Origin: Sialis fuliginosa
Lineage: Eukaryota > Arthropoda > Insecta > Megaloptera > Sialidae
NCBI GenBank assembly: GCA_961205875.1
Contig: OY540812.1
Location: 21,080,001 to 21,144,000, forward strand
DNA length: 64,000 nucleotides
Direction: 5' to 3'
In this document: positions 36,969-49,647 of the stretch, piece by piece
How the letters are laid out: each line of letters starts with the position of its first letter
Position numbering within the stretch: the stretch's first letter is position 1
Notes under the pieces: generated by a model
Database searches by the model: none
What the model was told of the DNA's origin: nothing
What the model saw: the letters and a program-made list of their open reading frames with translations, nothing else
Program-made: the position numbers and the translations under genes

Positions 36969-37563
36969 AGAGCACATTTTGCTGTTAAATGACCTCGCAC
37001 AAAAGCAATGGATTTTGCCTTTTGATTGAAATTTTTAAAGTTCAAAGTATGCTGACCAAAAATTGGAATGGGAGCAACCTACGAAACCCCATAATTTTCG
37101 TTCCAGGAGGTACCGAAACATTTTATTTTTATTTCTTAAAGGATCAACTTATAGAAAAATTCGCAACAAATAAAAAGAGTTAAGAATTAGTCAAATAATA
37201 CAAAGAAATTGTTTTTAAACATTTCGTAACATTTTTTTAGTTTTGTTTGGCAATTTTATTACAACATTAAAAAAAATTATAAAAATAATTTCTTTGTATT
37301 ATTTGGCTAATGCTAAGTATGTACGAAGTTTTTACTCTTTAAAAAAAGTTCAACCTTTACACTTTAGGTTTAGATAAAAATAAAAATAAACAAAATATTT
37401 CGGTTCCTGGGCATGCTCCCTGGAGGGGAAATTGTAAAATTTCATAGATTGTATGCCCATTACAACTTTTGATCAGCACATTTTGAACTACCTTTTCCTC
37501 AAAGTTACAAAAAAAAAATTACCAAAAGACAAAATCCATTTCTTTTGTGAGGGGTGCTTTCAT
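36969..37563. mobile_element. Long fold-back element, diverged arms
   Basis: The left half (agcacattttg...cacaaaagcaatggattttg) pairs with the inverted right half (...caaaatccatttcttttgtg...) through most of its length. The innermost pairing is 'aaataatacaaagaaattg' (37192) with its inverse near 37290-37310. Arms are about 290 bases and visibly diverged, unlike the young palindrome at 12495. The 64-codon frame inside is not supported. Confidence 0.65.
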
Positions 37564-38007
37564 TTATTCATAACCTCTCAAAAATAAAATAAGAGCAAAA
37601 AACAGAACATATGTATGTACTAAAGCATGATTGATACTAATAGTGCGGAATATATATTTTTAACAGAAGAACACTCCACTTGAAGGAAATCTAACACAAT
37701 GATTAATTGTCGTAGAGTATTAACGCAGTCAACGCAAGGTATTTTTTAAAATGAAAAAGTCAGAAATTGCACCATTTTTAACTGTAACTTTTCTTGTGTC
37801 GTGAAAAATGTTGGTATAAAGACTTTTAATGTTTTTACTAAAGGGTTCATGTGACAATGGATATTGATGGTATCTTCCGTTGTAAAATTAATGAATAAAT
37901 ATTTTAAGCTAAATCTTTATTTTAATCAATAAGAAAACAACTGGAAAATATGTAAAAACACGATGAATATAAAATGTTTAAGTGTGTGTGTTGAGCAGGC
38001 ACATAAT

Positions 38008-38370
38008 AGGGTTCCGTAGTCATTCTCACTACGATTTATAAAAAAAGAGTTATTTATCATTTTTTCGTTATAATTTTTATTGAAAGTAAATGCTACATTC
38101 TGAAATTTTTTCAGATTTTTTGAATTAATAGTTTAGAAATTAGAGTGTGGGACGCTCTGATAACGACATTTAAAAGCATATATATCGTGACTGAAGGGTT
38201 AAAATCAAAAGATATTATATTTTTGTTGCATTTTAGGAGACCTATCTAAAGACATCCCACTCAATGGATTAAGTGAAAAAAATTTTGGAATATACTTTTC
38301 TTAAACCACATGATTTCTGATTTGGGTTATAAAATTTATATAGATAGACAGATAGACCATAGAATGTGGC
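38008..38370. mobile_element. GGGTTCCGTAG-family repeat
   Basis: Starts TAGGGTTCCGTAG. The internal segment 'cgtgactgaagggttaaaat' to 'tctaaagacatccca' matches 54170-54260 in the opposite orientation, although both copies begin with GGGTTCCGTAG on the plus strand. This implies the family has this motif at both inverted ends. Confidence 0.5.
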
Positions 38371-38695
38371 CCTACACCCATCGTTGTCAATTGTGGAAAC
38401 GATATTATGTAAGTAATTGCCTCAAGTTGGAATTGGCAGTTTTAAAATTTAAAAAATAAATTTAGTTAATTTTAAAATAAACAAAAACATCAAATCGGCT
38501 ACAATTTCATCGGCTCGCATCACAATAACTATAGTTAGTACATGCAAGATGCATGCAAGGTCATTCAGACAGGGCTGCACCTTAAAAGGGCAGGGTAATT
38601 CCATTGTGCATTTTATTCATTATCGATTTCTTGACTGAACATATAAAAATAAATTACTCAAAAGTCTTCTAAACCTCAACAAATTTAATTAATGA

Positions 38696-38795
38696 TTAAC
38701 CAGGTCTCAAGTTTTCACCTTGAGTCTCGGGCTTTCAATACCATCTCTCCGGACTCCAGGTGTAGTTATAATTTCTCCGGATTTTCTAATAATTC
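38696..38795 (-). mobile_element. Fragment of the 55418-55648 hAT family
   Basis: 'ccaggtctcaagttttcacc', 'ctccggactccagg' and 'gttataatttctccgg' match, in inverted orientation, the right half of 55418-55648. Only one end is preserved. Confidence 0.6.
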
Positions 38796-38799
38796 AACT

Positions 38800-41500
38800 T
38801 AATATAACCTTAAAAAATAAACTTGATATAACAATATCTGCTTCATTACAGGTTTTTTTTTCTACAGTCAAAAAGTAATATAGCAAATTGAGTGTCATAA
38901 TAATAATATAACAATAATTAATATGTTAGCTTATTTAAAATTACTGAAGGCGGCAAATTTTGACTGAAATTTATCATTTTCACCTCAATTTCTATTCTAG
39001 TTTAATGTTGTTTTCAATTTGACAAATATTATAAGTACTTTTGGTGTAGATCTTTATATTTCAAAATAATAAAATTATATTGTTATTGTATTTAACAATC
39101 AAAAAAAATAATTTTATTTTACTATGGAATGCGAAGGGGGCAATAAGAATTTTTCACACATAATCCCTAGCGTCATTCCTGATTAAATATACATTTATGT
39201 ATTTTGAAAATAGTAATAAAATATAAATTTTATTTTAACTGAGAAAGTAATGACTCTTATTCCTACCCCTCCCCACATCCTTATCATGCCAGGGTGTTTA
39301 TTCAGGGTTTATAGAAACAAAAAATTCTATACATCATTTTCTTTACATTTTAACTGAAATTATACACCATTTATTAAATATAATAAATATACTTATAAAT
39401 ACACGTTATATTTTAAATTACATCACTGCTGAAGTAGCAATAATTTTCACTTATTCAACTCAACACAATGGGGAAAAAAATTACATGCAACAAAGGAAAA
39501 CTTACCAAATATAATACTTCGCACAGTTCGTGTTAAGGTATGTACTTTACACTGTGGAATGAAACAACAATATAACTGTTCTGTAAGTTGTGATGATGTC
39601 ACTTATTAAAAAATCAATAAGCACAGTATGAAACTTGGCGAAAAAATTACTATAGCATTATATTTCACAACGTATGAAAACTTATATTATTTATCATACA
39701 AAAAAAATATTTGCTTGCTTTCTGTTTTATTTTATCGTCGTATTTGGTTTAAAACAACAGTTTTTTACCTTATCATTTTTTAAATTTAAGAATAGCATGT
39801 GTATGTTATATTCAGATAGATTTTTTTAATATAAAAAGCTAAAAACACTATATTTTTCATAAAGGTTTTAAAAAATGCATTACAGTCAAATTCATAAACG
39901 TTTCAATGTAAAGGTGAAAAGGGCATTTGTCCTGGGCAGAAAATTTGAAGGGACTGGCAAGTGCGGATATTAAAGACTAATTTCCCGAAAACATTAATTG
40001 TTGTAATTGCTTGAAATAATCAAAAATATATTTTTTTATTGTCAAAATTTTATTTTCATACCTACTGAAAAATATAATGGAGCAATCGCAATAAAGGCGT
40101 TGCATGAACAACCTAAATGTAATTTAGTAACATTTTTAATAATCAGTTGATAGTGAAGTGAATGTTTCATACGATATGAAAAATATAAAACAACTACCTA
40201 AGCATGTTTACTTCTCTATCTTTGTTTTTTTAATAGGATTTTGTTTACCAGGCGTCTCGTGACAGATATTTGTTGCTGATGTTGTGTTATAGGGTGTTGG
40301 CTTGGATTCTATTCCACTTTTGTACCTTTATATAGTATTTGAAGTGTATGAGGTATTTTCCTTGACAGCAGGTTTTATTGTGGTTTTCTACTTTCGTCTA
40401 ACTCACTTTCTTTTCGTTAAGTTAAACGGGCGTTTTAAGGGTGAAAGCCACTATGATGGGTCAAAAAACTGTCGATGTTTTTTTTCACAGGTATAACTAA
40501 TAATTTTTAGAACGTGTAGAAGACATTTTATTAAGTATGTATTCAACTTATTCAACACCAATTTTTATTGAAAAATATTAAAAATTATATATAGTAGATT
40601 TACAAGTTATAAACCTCGATGTGACGACCAAAAAAATATTTTTCTCCATGGTTCCATCGAAATTTCAGGGTGGGTTATCGGAAAAAATTATTTTTATCAA
40701 TATCTACATTAATGTAGCTATAGTTGTGCGTAGCCGTTTTTTTTATTTTTTTTTTTTTTTCACAAAATGGCGACGGTTTTAATTTTTTTTTCATTTTTAC
40801 TTCTTTTTTTAATTTAACCGGTCTTAAAAAATAATACCTAAATATCAAAATTTCAAAAATGGGCTACGCACAGACTGAGCCACTGTGATTACGAAAAATT
40901 AGAAGAAAACAATTGTAATCGGTTCAGGAATAGCTGGAACCAGGTCGAAAAAAGTCGTTTCGAGAAAAGCGCGTTTAAAGTTTTCTGAAACGGTCACTGC
41001 TCTCACTAAATTGAGGCAATTTTCGAAATTTTAACTTAATTTTTTTTACATATTTTTGAATATGTATACAAAATGCATTAAAAAATCGATTTTTTCCCGT
41101 CACTGTGGCTTTCTTCTATTAAGAAAAACGAATTGGAAAGGGGCCCTGTTCTGACAAGGGTACAAAAGCAATAGTTCATAACTCGTTACAGAGCACTGTG
41201 CCATTGTCTGCAAATAATATTTAATGTACATATATACGCAGGCGTTTCTTATATGTGTATACCAAATAACCATCAATTTGATTTATTTGTATGTATTTAT
41301 TATTTCATTAAATTAATTTTTATTATTAGATTCAACAATGTAGGTACTATATTGCCGTTTTTAGGATTATAACTTTATAAATCCCTCCGAAGAGTTATCG
41401 ACCGTTGATATAAGCCAATACAAACAATAGTATACCTAGTATGTATTTATATAGAACATTAATGATTTAGTTAATTTAATTCTTCCCAACCAGAATGTTT
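38800..41500. other. Intergenic DNA, nothing firmly recognised
   Basis: A minus-strand perfect donor (gtaagt) follows 'acttcgcacagttcgtg'-inverse at about 39509 and could end an untranslated XKR exon; this is weak. Segments at 40610-41160 repeat 'ttttcgaaattt'-like text without clear ends. Confidence 0.3.
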
Positions 41501-41529
41501 CACGTAACTTTTGTATGTGTGATAAGTCA

Positions 41530-41620
41530 CCTGTCCCAGCTCGATTAATCCGACACCCGTCGGTAATAAATCTTACACACGTCCACCCACCCGCGGGAAC
41601 AATCACATTGTAGTGGAGTG
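41530..41620. promoter_or_regulatory. Small GC-rich patch, candidate promoter or 5' exon
   Basis: Near-balanced GC (cgacacccgtcgg, cacccacccgcggg) within AT-rich DNA. On the minus strand GGGACAG|gtgact at about 41530 could be a donor, and this lies upstream of the XKR gene in the right orientation. No direct evidence links the two. Confidence 0.22.
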
Positions 41621-42109
41621 CACTTCTGTTAATTCTTCCATTGCGTTCACATTTTTAAGCGACTTTAATTTTTTTTCCGATAATGCGATGTGCCTGTTTT
41701 TAATATACAGCATTAAATATATTATCCACTTTTTATGTTTTTTAATGTTCGCGTTGAAACGGTTTATAAAAATAAATAGCTTTTTTTATTTTTTGCGATA
41801 AGCGATATTTAATTTTCTTAAATATTTTACTTGGAAAGTAAGGATTATCTTCTGGGTATTTATTTTCAGTATAAGTAATAATTAAAAAGTAATAAACGAG
41901 CAGTTTTCTAACAATTTATTAATTGCAAACTGTATTGTATATTGATTTTATATTTATATATTGGTAGATTAAGGTTTTTGAAGGCCTCGAGGTGTAACTT
42001 GATTTATATAGAACCAAGTTTCATTAATATCGGTTCAGTGGTTAATAAGTTCAGGGGACAGACACACGGACACACAGCCAGACACGGAACGAAAACTGTT
42101 TGTCTTGAC

Positions 42110-42205
42110 GTGAAACGGAAAGATCAATTTACAATTTTGAAAACGGAGAACAATTTTTTTGTCTCATTCTAAAACGATCACAAAACTTCTCGTATCTTCG
42201 ATACT
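42110..42205 (+). repeat. Copy of the 33101-34346 outer repeat
   Basis: 'gaaacggaaagatcaattta', 'aaaacggagaacaatttttt' and 'acaaaacttctcgtatcttc' match 34270-34346 and, inverted, 33101-33230. Confidence 0.55.
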
Positions 42206-42334
42206 GTGGGTAAGCAAAATCTTTTTTTTTAATGAATAGATCGTACATTATAGATAATAATATTACCTTAAATTTTTAGCTTGGCAATTTTTCTCTAATT
42301 CGTACTGTTTCAAAAATAATTCGAAAAAATTCAA

Positions 42335-42640
42335 ATTCAACATCAGTAAACATCCGTATCAGGTTGAAAGATCGTTTAAAAAAATAGAAGGTTTTCTTTC
42401 CAGACAAGAGTTAATCTTAAATATAAAATTTTACCCTACTACGATTTGTCACATTTGAGTTACATCGTCTACAGACAGATAGACCGACAGATACACAGAC
42501 ATCATGGCGAAAATAGAATGGATTCAGGGAAGGTCAAAATGGATAATTCCATCAAAATCTGGATTTCGAAAAAATCGGCTTTACAATACATTATACTGTG
42601 TATATTTCATATGCATGGGTGTAAGAAAGTAAAAAGGACA
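42335..42640 (+). mobile_element. Repeat shared, inverted, with 54270-54570
   Basis: 'aaacatccgtatcaggttga', 'catcatggcgaaaatagaat' and 'ggattcagggaaggtcaaaa' match the reverse complement of 54280-54570, with a (CAGA)n tract at the same place as the (TCTG)n of the other copy. About 300 bases alignable by eye. Confidence 0.65.
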
Positions 42641-44090
42641 TTCAAAAATAAATATTTAATCATTTTACGGTTTGGAAAAGACAAGCAGTTTTCTGTATTT
42701 TTGGATATCTGATCCGAATTTATCATTATTATTATTATTATGTATTTTTATACTCAATTTTGAGTGTTGAGATAAAAATTGAAAAAAAAATCTACAGTCG
42801 CATTTCTTACGTTTGTTCCTCTATTTTGTTTATATTACTCATAAATACCGAATAAATATATAAAATAAAATAACTGTCGCATACATCTTTAAACATATTC
42901 TACAGACATACATATAATATACGAGTATGTACACAAATACATATATGTACACGTTCACGTCTACATAATAGAAACGCTTTATGTATATTTCTTCAGTCAA
43001 CAAATTAACAACAAAAGATAAGGGCGTGAAACGTTCCGTTACCAAAACCAACAGAATTTATGTACATAAAGTAGGGTTATGTTTGAATACCATTTCTTCA
43101 AGAAAAAGCCGTTTTCTTATCCCACGAACATTTATCAAGGGAATTTCTATTTATTTTCACTTTGCGTTGTTCTTATTTCCCGTCTGCAGACATTCCTTTT
43201 GTTATTCCCATCACTCTCCCACCTTCTAACGATCGATTACAATTTAACATATTTTAAATAACAAAGTTTTATCATTCCCCTGATTAGTTCTCAACCCTAT
43301 GGACATCTATGATGATCACGAATTGATAAAATAAACATTTACAAAATTTATAGCAACATGAGTTAACATATTAAAATTTCGCACTGAAAAAGCACATTTC
43401 AGCGTGTAACAAATACACGGTATTTTTTAAGAAAAATCTTCAACTGCAAATACCTTTTTTTTGCTGTACACAGATTGAAACCCACTGTATGATTACTTAA
43501 TTTCTAAATCTATTTACTAATTCTATAGATTACACACAAACAACAATAATTTTAACATTTACATCCGAATTCATTACAGTATATAGTGCGCGTGACCTCT
43601 ATATAGCAATCTTAAAAAAAATTTTTGAAGTCGTTATAAATATGTCCACCTTAAAAATTGCAGGGATGATAGAGAATACTATAAGCAATATTTATGATTT
43701 TTTTCAGATTTTTAAACACCTGACCACATCTTCAAATTTCAAAAAAAAAATTAATTTTACAAAAAATATTTTAAATTTTTGTTCTACTTAAAAACAGACA
43801 AAATGTCCAAAAAGACCGTTCTTTTGTGAACAAAACTAAAAAAAATTCATTTCGCTACGATAAGTACATCCGGAGATAAAAATTATTATTTAAATGCATA
43901 TGCGTCATCTCTTCAAAAATTAAAATACGTGTAGTTTTCAAAAAACGTAAAATTTTGCGAAATGATGAATAAAACTTATATTTTTTGAGCAAGTTTAACA
44001 ACATATGTGAATATTATGAAAATCCGTAAAAGTAGCGTTTTTCTCTGATAGAGTTGACTAAGAATGACCCAAATACTATGCATTTTATGA
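42641..44090. other. Intergenic DNA, nothing recognised
   Basis: Contains a short (ATT)n tract at 42725-42740 and AT-rich low-complexity DNA; no paired ends or coding evidence. Confidence 0.35.
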
Positions 44091-44094
44091 GATA

Positions 44095-44276
44095 CACTTG
44101 GCAGCACTTATTTTAAGTCGCTGATTTCTACTTAATACGCATGCGTCAAAGTCATTATATATACGATTTCATTGGCTACATCTGTGAATGGTTGTCATTT
44201 ATATTTAATACCTAGCAGATTGCGTTAGCTGGGAGCTAATTTGAATTTGTACCAAGCATTTTCTTTAAAATGCCGG
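44095..44276 (-). mobile_element. CCGGTATTATAAAG-family element, inverted partial copy
   Basis: Reverse complement of 5998-6200; shares 'gctgccaagtgta', 'aagtagaaatcagc', 'atgcgt' and 'ggtattaaatataaatgaca'. The terminus CCGGCATTTTAAAGAA is a decayed form of the family end. Confidence 0.6.
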
Positions 44277-44720
44277 GCAAAAGAAATGAATATTGATAAA
44301 TAATTTGTAGTTTGTGTCCCAAAAAATAAATACCTATAGAAATTTAAATTTAAGGCTATCAGTGACGGTACACTTTGGCATTTTAATTAATTACGTAATG
44401 ATACAAGAAACTGAACGTTTATCTATCCTGTTGCGTAATCACCATACACTTAAGTATAACACCCACGTATTATTTATGCATGAGTTTTATGTTAACACAG
44501 CCTAACATAATACTTCACGTAATTTCCTTAAGAAGGATAAAACAACACAATGTTCTACAATCCAGCTATCACTCATTCGTTAGCCCTGTTTATTCTGTTT
44601 CTCATTAACCGACACAATATTATTCTAGACGCAGGAAGAACCAGTATGCAAAGTTTTATTATTAATGTTTTAAATATTGCGGCGTACTCATATTACACAA
44701 AGAATATAAAACACTTCTTA

Positions 44721-45211
44721 GGCGGCTATTACACTATCATGTCAAAGATCTTTGACAAAGATTTGATCATATTTCTTTGATAAAATATGAGATTTTGTTC
44801 TATTACACTACATAAAATATTTGATAATATTTTCTCAATATTATCTAGGGATATTTTTTTTTGGTGCATTTTGATTATCAGTGCGTGGATGTTCATCAGT
44901 TGACGCGATCGAGGTTTGAATTTACAACCGTGTATTGTGGTTTTTATAATCAATAAGAAGTTTATCATATAATACTGAATTTTGTTGATATTCATATATT
45001 AATAATTATATAACTGTAACTGTCAGTGATAACTTGGTAGTCGCCATTTTGTTTTTGACGTCAAAAAACTTTGATCAAATATAAGAGACTGTCATTAACT
45101 ATGATCATATAAATATTATAAAAGTAAATATTATAAAAGTTGACTTATTACAGTCATATTTCTTTGATCAAAGAAATTTTATCATATTTCTTTGATAGTG
45201 TAATAGCCGCC
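44721..45211. mobile_element. PIF/Harbinger-like MITE, TTA target duplications
   Basis: 491 bases. Left end GGCGGCTATTACACTATCA and right end TGATAGTGTAATAGCCGCC are perfect 19-base inverted repeats. TTA lies outside both ends (44718-44720, 45212-45214), the three-base duplication of PIF/Harbinger elements. The subterminal regions are packed with 'atcaaagaaat'/'atttctttgat' palindromic motifs. No transposase. Confidence 0.88.
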
Positions 45212-45422
45212 TTAAGCAATTCCGAATTTAAAAGTAGGACAAGCGTTTCAAAAATATTCAACGAAATTAAAAAAAAATATTTAACATGAAATGTATAAAG
45301 TGACTATTTTTAATTACCCATTTTCGAATATTAAACTACATTTATAAAAAATTTACAAACCATAAAATACAAAATAGCATACTAGTGTCCCGTACAATGT
45401 AGTTTTTCAACTTATTCAATTA

Positions 45423-45990
45423 CTAGCTGTTACCCGTAACTTCATTCACGTGAAATTTAGGTCAGGCAGAAGCTGTCAAACATAAAACTCATGAAGAAGA
45501 AGAAGAATACAGATTTCTGAATCAATTTATGAATCAATTTTAAACAATTCAATCAGAATAATTAGAAGCAATTAATTTAAATATTATCGAAAAGATGGCA
45601 GCCTAATGAATTTTCTTTCTATATTATGTAGATTATAATTTTGAATTAATTTGAAAAAATATGTAAGTGCGTTGAGTGCTGATAATTTTGTTTTAATCTG
45701 GACATCATTATACACATTTCCAATTTTTTCAGATTTACCTCAACATTATTTTCGGAGATACGGACAGTTTGCACAGAAGGCAATATATTTTTATAATTAT
45801 TTTAAAAATTTGTTTAACGTATATTTAGTAACAACAAAACGTTTACATATTTAAATTTCTTGAATTGTCAACTTTCATTTGATTTCCCACTCTAATATTT
45901 GTCTAAAATTTACTACAATTATACCAAATCTCATCTTTCTAGGTCAAACGATTCGGTACCTAAAAGGCTATAACAAACAGACACAGTTTT
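45423..45990 (+). mobile_element. Non-LTR/SINE-like retroelement fragment
   Basis: Starts 'ctagctgttacccgtaactt' and continues 'gaaatttaggtcaggcagaa', matching 5163-5395. 45935-45985 carries a typical 'aaacgattcggtacc...aacaaacagacacag' near-3' block. No protein frame retained. Confidence 0.45.
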
Positions 45991-48004
45991 GATTCCAAAA
46001 GTGTTCCTTTTTCGATTTCAATGCTTTCAACTTCACCTTTAACAATATTTAAAAAAAATATGAATCAGATACAAACAAGCCCTATTTTTAACGCAAATTA
46101 CTACGTAATTTCAAATTGTCCAAATATTACAAAAAAGAAACTAATTTAAATTGCATATTATTATAATCGTACAGTTATATAATCAAATATGCACATTTGC
46201 ACATTAATGATCTTATTACTCAACAAAGAAATTTCTTTTGTTAAAATTGATAACATTTAACAAAGCATCTCTTTAATACTTTAGAATTGAGATCATTATT
46301 TTCATTTTCCTTCTTCCTCTTCTGCTCTGGTTCTTATTGGGCATAAATCTAGATAATTGATTGATGTATTTGACATTTAATGTTTCGTTTAAGCTCTCTC
46401 TCTCTCTCCCTCTATACCGATAAATAATTTTTTTATATTGCTGAAATAAAATATTAATTTTATTTCTGTTAACACAGATTCCAGAGCAATTATTTATCAC
46501 ACATTTGATTGAATTATGCCTGGTATTGTAAAGAATTTGTTCTAGACCAAAGTCTAACTAATTGTAAACGATTTCTACATAATTTTGAATCGTTATAAAT
46601 TGGGTTTATGGTATTAAATTTATAATAACGTAAGCTTTTACGTTTCTATGGTGTACAGTTGTACACTGTACATCAATCACCACTGCGTTAAAATCGCGTA
46701 TTTCTACTTAGAGCTCTCACTAAAAGTCACTTAATTATGAATACGAGTAAATACCACACAATAATGTTTGTAAATGTAATACTCAGGATAAAGTGGTTGA
46801 TTTGGTTTTAATAACAGAAAACATTTATTCTACTTATATATAATTGTTATAGAAAATTCATAAAATTAATATTCTTTTAAAAAATTAATTTTCATTCTTC
46901 TAATTCTTCATTTTATTTTTTTAAACTACTATAATTATGTAATTAGACATACGAAATAATTAGTTTTCGGAAATTTAATTATTAATTATGATAATACTAT
47001 CTAATTAGAGAAGATAAGATTTTTTTTAAATAAAATTTTTTAAATAAATCTTAATGTCATGCAAAACAACCGAATAAAATACAGAGAATTTGTATGTAAT
47101 TACAAGTTTAAATTTGTTCCAACGAATCGTATTCAAAGTCAAGACTTATTTAGACTTTATATAATTTTCTGCTGTAATATAAAATAGAGCTGTTTACTAA
47201 TGAACCTGTTAGTAACTAACGTTGTAAAATGAAGAAGAAAAAATAAATAATTAGGTAAAAATATATAAAAGAGTTAGACGTACTGATTATTCAGTATAGG
47301 TAGTACAAGTATACGATTTTCACGTATTTTGTAGAGATTCATTCTTCTACAAAATACAATAGGGTCTCTTTAACGCGGTAGAAACGTTCCACAGAAAACC
47401 ACACATAATTTTCTAAAATCGTGTAAAACCGAATCAATCAATTAAAATAGGTCCAAAATAGCATAAAAAAGGTTTCTGAAAATTCACGAAAATAAGAATA
47501 TTTAAAAAAAAAACACACAAAGTAAATTAGTTCGAAAACAATTTTTTTTATAGTTTTTCATCGGAATTATCGTCAATCTCTGAAAATGCAACTCGGCATC
47601 GTTTGTGAACTGGTGTCTTGTTAAACGAAGATTTTAATAATAACAAAACGTTTACATTAGTTTTCATTAGATACCCAACTCACCGAAACGGGGAATCCCT
47701 GAATTTGCATGAAAAATCGTACACTCAATGGACACTCACAATATAAGTTCATATTTCTCCGTGCTGTATCTCCAAAACTATTAATTGTATGTATATAAAT
47801 GAATTATAAACAATGTTATAACAAATACCACTTATTTGAAAAAAAAATGATTTTGCACCCTTTTTATAAATTCAAAGGGCCGTTTTAACGGGTTCCGCCA
47901 AACAGAACATGTATTTGCGATGTTTTTTTTTTCAATTGCTTTCAATTCCCCAATTAGGTACTCAGTTTTGAAAGTTTTTTAGAGCATGAGCTGCACGCTC
48001 AATA
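45991..48004. other. Intergenic DNA with weak repeat ends
   Basis: A CCTGGTATTGTAAAGAATTT end at about 46519 is a further CCGGTATTATAAAG-family terminus without a clear partner. A (TC)n tract is at 46393-46412. 47369 onward ('agggtctctttaacgcggta') resembles pogo/Tigger-type ends, but no partner was found. Confidence 0.35.
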
Positions 48005-48613
48005 CCCGGAATTATAAAGAATTCGGTCTACTAGAACAAATCTAACCAAAATCACTCTATGGGGTGTTTCCAATGCACTTCAAAGCTGTTTCTATAGATT
48101 TTTGCAATTTAGTATTTATGGATACAAAACAACCAATACTATGTAGTCTGTATACAAAACTGTTACCAAAACATATGGCGGCCATCTTGTATTATATGTC
48201 GTTTCAATGAAAATATATCAGAGGCGTCAGTCGAAAAGTTATAATATGCAAATAAGCTTTAAATTACAATTGAATTTAGTATGTAAGAGAGATGATAATT
48301 TCAAATAGACGTTTCTCTGTTAATCAATTATCACTGAAATACTTTGAAAGGCAATATAAAACATTTATTATTAATTACATTTATAATTTAAAACAATTGA
48401 TATTAATTTTAAAATCCGAATGATACACCAATGACTCGTGGAGCGATTTTTTATGGAGCGATATGGTAACAACGCTAGGTAGTGTGTTATGAGTCCTTTA
48501 TCTTTTCTTGTCTAAGATTTACACTGACCAAATATATAGACAACATAACACAAATCAGAACTCTTTTAAAGTTTTAGTTTTTGGTCTAAACCAAATTCCT
48601 TCTAATACTAGGG
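48005..48613. mobile_element. CCGGTATTATAAAG-family element, about 609 bases
   Basis: Left CCCGGAATTATAAAGAATTC and right (inverted) CCCTAGTATTAGAAGGAATT are imperfect inverted termini. Both are followed by 'ggtcta' and 'aacaaa'/'aaccaaa' blocks. It includes 'gaggcgtcag' text (48222) shared with 16645 and 26040. No target duplication apparent. Confidence 0.55.
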
Positions 48614-49169
48614 CCATTATCCTACCAATGTAGACTTTCTAATTTGGTTACAAATAAATACAATATCAGTATCGAATCTGTCGTAATATTGTTTTTACTT
48701 TACAAAAGAAAACCGTACGCAAATGAGACTTTCACCGAATGCACGAATGGTACGTTACCAAAATATTCTCGAAGAAAACAACTAACAAAGTCAATCATGT
48801 CAATATGTTGCCATACAAAACTTCCTTAAATAAAACGAAAGTTGTACATAGTCGCACAAAATACACAGAATAAATTCGATGTAATCCGTGGAAGACAAAC
48901 AGTGACAGATCGACATCGGTCGTGGCCACCCAGGACTTCCGAGTTTTAATTAACCAACTTGGGGAAATTTATAAATTGTCTTTCGGTTACTTCCGCCACT
49001 ACCAGGGTCGCCAACTTTATGATATCATTCATCGTGTGGTTGTTTTTGTTGTCATGTGTATGAAAACTCGCTTTTATGTTTGGTTTACAATTTATCTCCA
49101 ATGACTAATGACATAACATCTATTTATCCAGTTGACAGATTTTATATGGTGTGTAGGATTAAAGATAAA

Positions 49170-49647
49170 TAAGGTACAGGCACCTTCTTTGATCATACCC
49201 CAGTGCTGGATTCTTGTTTAATTAAATGTACTAAATTAGAAATATTTGTTGATATTTAATTACTGCCATTACAAAATCATGTACTAATGTACCAAGTCTT
49301 ATCAAAATAAGTGAGATAATACTCGCAACGTTCACTTTTTAGACAGTAAAAGTTACAAAATTTCGGATATTTTCAAAATCCCTAATCAATAGGTCTGTAA
49401 TACTCACTGAGACAAACATTTTCTCCAAGAAAACTTCAAATCAGTGCATTTTTACAGTAGTTATCGTGAACGAAAGAAAATTTTACATCCAGACACTCAA
49501 ACACACACAGCCACACGCACAGCCGTCATGAGGAAATTAACTTTTCTTTACGTTTTGAAGGTAGTAGAAAAAAAGAAACCGATCAATCCCAAAAAACAAT
49601 ATAACTTAATTGCATTTAAAGGGACCAAGACTGGTGCTAGTACCTTA
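49170..49647. mobile_element. TAAGGTACTGGCACC-family DNA element, third copy
   Basis: Left TAAGGTACAGGCACC and right (inverted) TAAGGTACTAGCACCAGTCT bound 478 bases. The interior is partly shared with 8600-9079 ('gatatttaattactgccatt') and 22959-23381. The 95-codon frame spanning it is not supported as a gene. Confidence 0.7.
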
